Shown: positions 21,467-27,575 of the stretch, piece by piece
How positions within the stretch are numbered: the first letter of the stretch is position 1
Layout: the number at the start of each line of letters is the position of its first letter
From: JANWJE01 sp044326545
Lineage (GTDB): Bacteria > Chlamydiota > Chlamydiia > Chlamydiales > Parachlamydiaceae
Length of the DNA stretch: 27,575 nucleotides
NCBI GenBank assembly: GCA_044326545.1
Contig: JBIRBM010000027.1
Location: 1 to 27,575, forward strand
Reading direction: 5' to 3'
The notes under the pieces: generated by a model
Seen by the model: the letters and a program-made list of their open reading frames with translations, nothing else
Told to the model about the DNA's origin: nothing
The model's database searches: none
Program-made: the position numbers and the translations under genes

Positions 21467-24400
21467 ATGGAAGATTCTGCGTTAATTAAAAAGGGACAAT
21501 TCCTCGTTGAGTCAGTAAAGGGAACTCCCCTTTCTATACAAGAGCGGAAAAATCGGGCCATCACACTTGCTGCCCTCATGATGGAAGAAGCGAGGCGAAT
21601 CCAAACATCTGCCGAAAAAAAACAGCAGAGCCAGCTGGCGGCCATGATGAACGACCCCATCGGCAAAGTTTTCACAACAACCATGACTGATCAATGTTTT
21701 CGGAGCCATCGCAATCAACGAATTGCCGATCAACTGGCCTACGTCATCAATCGTTTAGGGATTCCTTCCTATCTTCCTGCAACTCAACGATTATCATTAC
21801 AAGCATTGGCTTCTTTTGGAAAAACGCTTTCAAGTGTTGCCGTTCCCCTTACCATTCACATGATTCGCAAAGAGACTTCGAATGTCATTCTCCCGGGCGA
21901 AGATAAGCTGCTCATTCATCACATGAATAAGCGGCGCAAAGAGGGAGTGAGAATCAATCTCAATCATTTAGGTGAAGCGATTTTAGGTGAAGAAGAAGCC
22001 AAACGCCGGCTTGAGATTTACATTGAAGATTTAACCAAACCCGAGGTGGAATACATCTCAGTGAAAATCTCCACGATTTTCAGCCAAATTAACCTTCTTG
22101 CTTGGGATGAAACGATTGCCATTTTATCCGATCGCCTTGCCCAACTCTATCGGACTGCGATGAAACATCGCTATACACGCCCTGACGGGATCTCGATCCC
22201 TAAATTTGTCAATTTAGACATGGAAGAATATCGAGATTTGCTTTTAACAGTCGCCATCTTTAAAGAAGTCTTGGATCAACCTGAGTTTTACCATTACGAA
22301 GGGGGAATCGTTCTGCAAAGCTATTTGCCCGATTCATTTCTCATTCAGCAAGAATTGACCGTCTGGGCCATGCAGCGCGTTGCACAAGGAGGAGCCCCTA
22401 TCAAGATTCGCCTTGTCAAAGGGGCTAATCTGGCAATGGAGCAATTTGAGTCAGCCTTGCGCCTTTGGCCCCAAACCCCTTATCCATCTAAATCTCATGT
22501 TGATGCCAACTACAAACGAATGGTCACCTACGGATGCCAAAAAGAACATGCTAAAGCAGCTCATCTTGGAATTGGAAGCCACAATTTATTTGATATTGCG
22601 TATGCGCTACTGCTTCGATCTGAAAATGAATGTGAACAAGAGGTGTGCTTTGAAATGCTCGAAGGGATGGCGGATCACATCCGTCGCGTTGTCCAACAAC
22701 TATCAAACGATATGCTCCTTTATTGTCCCGCCGCGACAAAAAAAGAATTCCAAAATGCCGTTGCCTATTTTGTCAGACGTTTAGATGAAAACACCGCCCC
22801 CGACAACTTCTTGCGCCATGCGTTTGATCTCCAACCTGGAAGTCAGAGTTGGGATCAACAAGTCGAACTATTTTCCACCGCTTGTTTAAATATTGCTCAA
22901 GTTCCTTATTTACCAAGGAGAACACAAAACCGGCTCATAGAAAAATTTTTTCCTCTCTCTTCGTGTTGTTTTAAAAATGAGGCGGATACTGATTGGGCTC
23001 TGCCCCAAAACAGGCGCTGGGCTGAGCATATTTTAAGAGAATGGAAGTCGAAGCCACACTCTCTCATCCCATTAGTGATCGGGGGGCAAAGCACAACCTC
23101 TTGCGAAAATATTGCCACAGGAGAAGATCCTTCCAATCCGGGTCATCCTCTTTATCGCTATTGCTTAGCAACTGAACAGCAAGTTGAGCTTGTGATTAAG
23201 ACGGCAAAAGAAAATGAGGAAATATGGTCTCAAACTCCCTTAAAAAAACGGATGGAGCTATTGGCAAATATTGCAAACCAATTGCGGTCCCATCGAGGTG
23301 ATTTGATTGGCGCAATGGTTGCAGACACTGGAAAAACCGTCTTAGAAGCAGATGTTGAAGTATCTGAAGCGATTGACTTTGCCGATTATTACCGAATCAA
23401 TCTCCAAGATTGGGATTCCCTCCACGACATTGAGTGGAAAGCTAAGGGAACAATTTTAATTACGCCCCCTTGGAATTTTCCTTGCTCTATCGCAGCAGGA
23501 GGAATCTTAGCGTCGTTAGCGGCAGGAAACTGCGTCATTTTTAAACCGGCCGTTGAATCGATCCTGATCAGCTGGCAGCTGGTTCAACTCTTCTGGAAAG
23601 CAGGAATCAGCCGCTCAACGCTTCAATTTATCACATGCGAAGACGACCCCGTTGGAAGCCGTCTCGTCAAAGACCCCCGAATTTCAGCCATCGTCTTAAC
23701 GGGCGCAACCTCAACAGCCAAGCTTTTTTTAAGAATGCATCCGGGGATCGATCTAATGGCCGAAACAGGAGGGAAAAATGTGATGATCATCACGGGGATG
23801 TCGGATCGAGACGTTGCCATTAAAGATCTTGTCGCGTCAGCTTTTGGGTATGCGGGCCAAAAATGCAGTGCGTGCAGCATAGCCATTTTAGAAGCGGAAG
23901 TTTACGACGACCCTCACTTTCTCCAGCAGCTTCGTGATGCTGCTGCTAGCATGGCTGTTGGTTCTTCGTGGAATTTGAAAACGAAAATCAATCCTCTTAT
24001 TCATCCCCCTCATCCAACATTAATGAGAGGGCTCACTCAACTCGAAGAGGGGGAAACTTGGCTCCTCGAACCCCAACAGGACTCCTGTTACCCAAACCTC
24101 TGGAGCCCGGGAATCAAATTAGGGGTAAAACCCGACAGCTTTACGTTTAAAAATGAATTATTTGGTCCTATTTTAGCGCTTGTGCGGGCCGATTCTTTTG
24201 AACTAGCATTGGAATGGATGAACCAAACCCCGTATGGACTCACAGCCGGGATTCAATCACTAGATGAACGGGAACAGAGCGTATGGTTGAAAAGAGTGGA
24301 AGCGGGTAATTGCTACATTAACAGGACAATGACGGGCGCTATTGTTGAACGTCAACCCTTTGGAGGATGTAAAGAAAGCTGTTTCGGTAAAGGAGCAAAA

Positions 24401-25126
24401 GCCGGAGGTCCTAACTATTTAATTCAATTCATGCAGCCTCGGCAACAACAGCTACCTCATGAAAAAGGAGTTCTCAATCCAAAAGTTAGCGCTCTTTCTT
24501 TAAATGTACAGAAAGCAGCCGAATTTGCTTCACAGCTCAATCTATGGAAATCAAGTCTCGACAGTTATGCCTTTTTTTGGAGAGAATATTTTTCAAAAGC
24601 ACATGATCCGAGCCTCGTCATGGGGCAGGATAATTTACAATGTTATCGCCCCCATCCCCATCTCCTCCTAAGAGGCCAAGAAGGAGACTCTGCCTTAGAC
24701 CTTTTACGATTTATTGCTGCCGCCTTAACAACCGCCACACCGTTAGAGGTCAGCCTAGAAACGCAAGCCATCCATGATTGCGTGCATGAAATGGGGGTTT
24801 CCAACTATTTATCTGTTAAATACGAAACCAATGAACAACTGATCAAACGATTAGAAGCGGATAAAATCAAGCGGGTCCGCCTTCTTCAAAAACCTCCGGC
24901 TTTTGTGTTAACAGCACTTGCTGAGGCCGCATGCAACCTCCACGTTGGCGACGTCATCGCCAATGGCCGATTAGAACTGCTGCACCTGCTCCAAGAGGTG
25001 AGCATCAGTCGAGATTACCATCGATATGGTCATCTTGGAGGAAGAGAAAAAGAGAAACGCAGCTCATTAATAGGCTGTTGCGATGAACAACAATTACAAA
25101 ATTGCCAGAGGTCTAGTGATCAATGA
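21467..25126 (+). CDS. putA: Bifunctional proline dehydrogenase / delta-1-pyrroline-5-carboxylate dehydrogenase
   Basis: PutA oxidises proline to glutamate in two steps, passing electrons to FAD and then NAD+. Residues ~130-470 form the proline dehydrogenase barrel (VEYISVKIS, IRLVKGANLAMEQFE, GIGSHNLFDIAYAL). Residues ~535-1000 form the aldehyde dehydrogenase with TPPWNFPCSIAAGGILASLA, Glu766 in AETGGKN and catalytic Cys800 in GYAGQKCSACS; the 34-residue Glu-Cys spacing is normal. The last ~200 residues are the extra C-terminal domain of long PutAs. There is no N-terminal ribbon-helix-helix domain, so it should not repress its own gene. Start ATG 21467 (MEDSALIKK) with AAGGG upstream is preferred over GTG 21458. 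Its stop overlaps the helicase start by 4 bp. Proline catabolism is absent from the reduced Chlamydiaceae. Confidence 0.96.
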   Translation: MEDSALIKKGQFLVESVKGTPLSIQERKNRAITLAALMMEEARRIQTSAEKKQQSQLAAMMNDPIGKVFTTTMTDQCFRSHRNQRIADQLAYVINRLGIPSYLPATQRLSLQALASFGKTLSSVAVPLTIHMIRKETSNVILPGEDKLLIHHMNKRRKEGVRINLNHLGEAILGEEEAKRRLEIYIEDLTKPEVEYISVKISTIFSQINLLAWDETIAILSDRLAQLYRTAMKHRYTRPDGISIPKFVNLDMEEYRDLLLTVAIFKEVLDQPEFYHYEGGIVLQSYLPDSFLIQQELTVWAMQRVAQGGAPIKIRLVKGANLAMEQFESALRLWPQTPYPSKSHVDANYKRMVTYGCQKEHAKAAHLGIGSHNLFDIAYALLLRSENECEQEVCFEMLEGMADHIRRVVQQLSNDMLLYCPAATKKEFQNAVAYFVRRLDENTAPDNFLRHAFDLQPGSQSWDQQVELFSTACLNIAQVPYLPRRTQNRLIEKFFPLSSCCFKNEADTDWALPQNRRWAEHILREWKSKPHSLIPLVIGGQSTTSCENIATGEDPSNPGHPLYRYCLATEQQVELVIKTAKENEEIWSQTPLKKRMELLANIANQLRSHRGDLIGAMVADTGKTVLEADVEVSEAIDFADYYRINLQDWDSLHDIEWKAKGTILITPPWNFPCSIAAGGILASLAAGNCVIFKPAVESILISWQLVQLFWKAGISRSTLQFITCEDDPVGSRLVKDPRISAIVLTGATSTAKLFLRMHPGIDLMAETGGKNVMIITGMSDRDVAIKDLVASAFGYAGQKCSACSIAILEAEVYDDPHFLQQLRDAAASMAVGSSWNLKTKINPLIHPPHPTLMRGLTQLEEGETWLLEPQQDSCYPNLWSPGIKLGVKPDSFTFKNELFGPILALVRADSFELALEWMNQTPYGLTAGIQSLDEREQSVWLKRVEAGNCYINRTMTGAIVERQPFGGCKESCFGKGAKAGGPNYLIQFMQPRQQQLPHEKGVLNPKVSALSLNVQKAAEFASQLNLWKSSLDSYAFFWREYFSKAHDPSLVMGQDNLQCYRPHPHLLLRGQEGDSALDLLRFIAAALTTATPLEVSLETQAIHDCVHEMGVSNYLSVKYETNEQLIKRLEADKIKRVRLLQKPPAFVLTALAEAACNLHVGDVIANGRLELLHLLQEVSISRDYHRYGHLGGREKEKRSSLIGCCDEQQLQNCQRSSDQ

Positions 25127-27297
25127 GTGATGCAAAGACATTCAACCCTCAACAATGGGATGCTGTAACAACGTTAGAAGGACCTGTGTTGGTCATCGCG
25201 GGTGCAGGATCGGGTAAAACCCGTGTCGTGACGTCGCGCATTGTCCATCTCATTGAAAATGGCGTTCCCCCTTCTCGTATTTTAGGAGTGACATTCACAA
25301 ATAAAGCTGCTGCAGAAATGCGCGAGCGGGTGCAACAATTAATACAAAGTCAAGTGTTGATTTGCACGTTTCATAGTTTAGGAGCGCGCGTCTTGCGCGA
25401 ATGCATTTCCTCAATTGGCTATAGCCGTCATTTTACCATTTACGATGAAGATGATGTTGAAAAACTGCTAAAAGTCTGCTTGTCAGAGCTTCATTTAAAA
25501 GAGAAAAAAATGGAAACCAAGCCATTTCGTCATTTTATTTCCGAATGTAAAAATGCGCTGATTGGACCGGATCATCTACCTGAAAGTGATTTGACAACTG
25601 ATGTCGAACAAGATTTTTCTGCTGTGTATCGCCTTTATCAACGAAAATTAAAAGAATATGAAGCCATTGACTTTGATGACCTCCTTTTTCTAACGGTTAA
25701 AATCTGGCAGGAGCATCCCGACATTTTAGCTCACTATCAAGAGCGATGGGCCTTTGTTTCAATCGATGAATACCAAGATACCAATGCAGCTCAATATGCC
25801 ATGACCCATTTGCTTGTTGAAAAACATCGCAATTTATTTGTGGTTGGTGATCCCGATCAATCGATCTACTCATGGCGCGGAGCAAATATTGAGAACATCT
25901 TGAATTTTGAGACCGATTATCCAGGAGCTAAGGTTGTCAGACTCGAGCAGAATTACCGTAGCCCTATGACGATTTTGAATGTTGCCAATGCCCTGATCAG
26001 CCACAATGAAGGGCGATATGAGAAAAATTTGTGGAGTCAGGTGGAGAATGGCGAAACAGTCAAATTATTTGTTGCCGCGGATGAGCGAACAGAAGCCCAT
26101 TTTATCGCCTCACAAATTGAATATCATCAAGCCAATCAATTACAATTAAACGAGATGGCTGTCTTTTACAGAACAAATGCCCAGTCACGTGTCATTGAAG
26201 ATACTTTAATTTCCCACGACATCCCGTATATCATCGTAGGAGGAATCTCCTATTATCAACGAAAAGAAATTAAAGACATTTTAGCTTTTTTACGCATTGC
26301 CCAATCAGGATCTGACTACATCTCGTTTGCTCGGACAATCAATCTTCCTAAGCGAGGTTTAGGCGATACAACGATTGAAAAAATGAGGACAAATGCCACT
26401 CAAGAACAGATGACGATTTTTAGCTATTGTGAAGCGCTCTTAAGAGAGGAGCCTCTTAAAACAATTTTACGTTTAACGACAAAACAAAAAGAGAGCCTTC
26501 ATGAATATCTTCACATCATTCATGAGCTTCGTGTCATCGGTAAACAAGGATCAATCCGTGATCTTGTCTTAGCTGCAATTGAGCGAACAGGCTACATGAG
26601 AGTCTTGCAAGAAGATAAAGAGACGTGCGACGATCGAAAAGAAAATCTAGACGAACTAGTCACCAAGGCTGTCGAATGGGAACTCTCAGCTCCTGATCCG
26701 TCTTTAGAGGCATTTCTCGAAGAATTATCACTAAAATCGAGTTTAGATGAAGCTGATGCAAGCCGCGATCGGATGAGTTTAATGACAATCCACAATGGAA
26801 AGGGACTGGAATTTACCGTCACATTTCTTGCCGGACTAGAAGAAGATCTTTTTCCTCACATTAATTCAAAAAACACCTCAGATGCGATAGAAGAAGAGCG
26901 TCGCTTGTGTTACGTCGGATTGACCCGCGCAAAAAAATATCTTTATTTAAGTTATTGCCAAACACGCTATTTATGGGGGAATTTGCGCTTCCAAAGGGCT
27001 AGCCGTTTCTTGAAAGAGATGCCCAAGGAGTACATTGAAAAAATTTCTGCTCCAAAGCCAATATTTTCTTATGGAAAATTGCCTCAAAGAAAGCATGTGC
27101 CATCTATTCAAAAACCTCCAGCCAAAAAAAGTGAATCGTTTCATCCGGGAGATCGCATTTTCCATAAAGAATTCGGCATCGGCCAGATTCATGAAGCATA
27201 TGAGGGGTCAATGGGGTTAACTTATAAAGTGTTGTTTGATAAAGGCCAAACTTTTAAAACACTTGTTGCAAAATTTGCTGTATTGAATCGTATTTAG
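25123..27297 (+). CDS. pcrA: UvrD/PcrA-type superfamily 1 DNA helicase
   Basis: This is a 3'-5' helicase of DNA repair and replication. Visible motifs: Q motif FNPQQWDAV (7-15), Walker A AGAGSGKT (26-33), Ia TFTNKAAAEM, Walker B SIDEYQDTN, III GDPDQSIYSWRGA, IV RLEQNYRSP, V MTIHNGKGLEF and VI YVGLTRAKKYLYL. The C-terminus (DRIFHKEFGIGQIHEAYEGS to the end) is the Tudor-like domain that in PcrA/UvrD contacts RNA polymerase, which argues for UvrD/PcrA rather than Rep. Length of 724 is typical. The ATG overlaps the putA stop (ATGA), so it is translated from the putA mRNA unless an internal promoter exists. Confidence 0.95.
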   Translation: MSDAKTFNPQQWDAVTTLEGPVLVIAGAGSGKTRVVTSRIVHLIENGVPPSRILGVTFTNKAAAEMRERVQQLIQSQVLICTFHSLGARVLRECISSIGYSRHFTIYDEDDVEKLLKVCLSELHLKEKKMETKPFRHFISECKNALIGPDHLPESDLTTDVEQDFSAVYRLYQRKLKEYEAIDFDDLLFLTVKIWQEHPDILAHYQERWAFVSIDEYQDTNAAQYAMTHLLVEKHRNLFVVGDPDQSIYSWRGANIENILNFETDYPGAKVVRLEQNYRSPMTILNVANALISHNEGRYEKNLWSQVENGETVKLFVAADERTEAHFIASQIEYHQANQLQLNEMAVFYRTNAQSRVIEDTLISHDIPYIIVGGISYYQRKEIKDILAFLRIAQSGSDYISFARTINLPKRGLGDTTIEKMRTNATQEQMTIFSYCEALLREEPLKTILRLTTKQKESLHEYLHIIHELRVIGKQGSIRDLVLAAIERTGYMRVLQEDKETCDDRKENLDELVTKAVEWELSAPDPSLEAFLEELSLKSSLDEADASRDRMSLMTIHNGKGLEFTVTFLAGLEEDLFPHINSKNTSDAIEEERRLCYVGLTRAKKYLYLSYCQTRYLWGNLRFQRASRFLKEMPKEYIEKISAPKPIFSYGKLPQRKHVPSIQKPPAKKSESFHPGDRIFHKEFGIGQIHEAYEGSMGLTYKVLFDKGQTFKTLVAKFAVLNRI

Positions 27298-27305
27298 CAA
27301 TTGCT

Positions 27306-27325
27306 TTAGAGCCTGTTCAGAATCA
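27306..27325 (-). repeat. Family-B solo end downstream of the helicase gene
   Basis: TTAGAGCCTGTTCAGAATC is the reverse complement of the GATTCTGAACAGGCTCTAA at 16430-16447. It follows the helicase stop by ~10 bases. Confidence 0.6.
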
Positions 27326-27330
27326 TCATC

Positions 27331-27366
27331 CGTGTGTCGTCGGTTCAAGTCAGGCTGCCGCTACAT
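27331..27366 (+). other. tRNA-like 3' fragment, possible integration scar
   Basis: GTCGTCGGTTCAAGTC followed by GGCTGCCG-CTA closely resembles the variable loop, T arm and acceptor 3' strand of a bacterial tRNA (for example GTCGTCGGTTCAAGTCC-GACTGCCGG of some tRNA-Thr genes). The T stem is mismatched (GTCGG against CAGGC) and no 5' half is present, so it is not a working tRNA. Such fragments are left where elements integrate into tRNA genes. Confidence 0.4.
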
Positions 27367-27458
27367 CATTTTATCCAGTTCACATTATATGGCACTGTTA
27401 ACAAATTAGTGACGAGTCTATTATATTTATAAAAATATAGTTAATTAGATTTAAAAAT

Positions 27459-27575
27459 TTACATATTAAACACATGATCAATTGTTTGTGAGAGGCTAGA
27501 AAATTGATGAATCATTGACCTAACTTGTGCTTTAAACCAACCCCAATATTTCTCAATTGGATTAAGATCAGGAGA
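27459..27575 (-). CDS. IS630-family transposase, C-terminal end (5' part outside window)
   Basis: The minus-strand frame enters from the right edge as SPDLNPIEKYWGWFKAQVRS and stops at 27459 after 38 residues. SPDLNPIEKYW is the third catalytic block of the IS630 / DDE_3 transposases, with the final catalytic Glu in NPIEKYW. The rest of the gene lies beyond the window, so I cannot tell whether it is intact. The element's end should lie between about 27370 and 27458; its terminal repeat cannot be identified without the other end. No other feature is visible from 27370 to 27458. Confidence 0.85.
   Translation of the reverse strand, partial: SPDLNPIEKYWGWFKAQVRSMIHQFSSLSQTIDHVFNM

Overview
This window looks like chromosome from an environmental, Parachlamydia-like member of the Chlamydiae. 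The evidence is an adjacent lpdA-lipA pair in the chlamydial arrangement, a DUF687-type protein (a family described mainly from chlamydiae), and a groES-groEL operon with a CIRCE-like operator. It also carries genes that the reduced Chlamydiaceae usually lack: bifunctional putA, trkA/trkH and a Wza-like export lipoprotein. The taxonomic call is inferred from gene content alone. GC content appears moderate and no 16S rRNA gene is present.

Layout. Positions 1-1930 are accessory DNA: the 3' end of a large gene resembling a polymorphic-toxin tip, a small acidic partner ORF, a dead IS5/IS427-type insertion sequence (720-1579) and debris of small genes. Positions 1934-5312 (minus) hold a HEAT-repeat-like protein, lipA and lpdA. 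Positions 5313-6379 hold one small secreted or membrane protein and several palindromic repeats. Positions 6380-10502 (minus) encode a 2-Cys peroxiredoxin, a metallo-beta-lactamase-fold hydrolase directly abutting a tRNA-Arg gene, a SAM methyltransferase, and a secreted YD-like/DUF687 protein. Positions 10651-14662 (plus) encode TrkA, TrkH and a PrmA-like methyltransferase; a 164-bp palindromic element separates trkA from trkH. Positions 15024-16396 (plus) hold a small membrane protein and a Wza-like lipoprotein. Positions 16443-20226 (minus) hold fmdB, groEL, groES and a NamZ/DUF1343 muramidase. An NlpC/P60 endopeptidase (20339-21193) diverges from NamZ, which suggests peptidoglycan turnover. 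Positions 21467-27297 hold putA and a UvrD/PcrA helicase overlapping by 4 bp. The window ends in the 3' end of an IS630-type transposase, next to a tRNA-like 3' fragment.

The most unusual feature is the density of small palindromic mobile repeats at gene boundaries. Family A (62-112 bp, ends CTCACCTTACGC/GCGTAAGGTGAG) has at least five good copies and one partial copy; one copy has a perfect 7-bp target duplication, and the partial copy supplies the stop codon of the NlpC gene. Family B (about 160 bp, ends AGARCCTGTTTTC) forms long hairpins immediately before trkH and before the export-lipoprotein operon, and solo ends are scattered elsewhere. I did not find a clearly new multi-gene system. 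The best leads are these repeats, the tRNA-abutting and probably leaderless hydrolase gene, a TrkH with an extra loop, and the possible toxin/immunity tip at the left edge.
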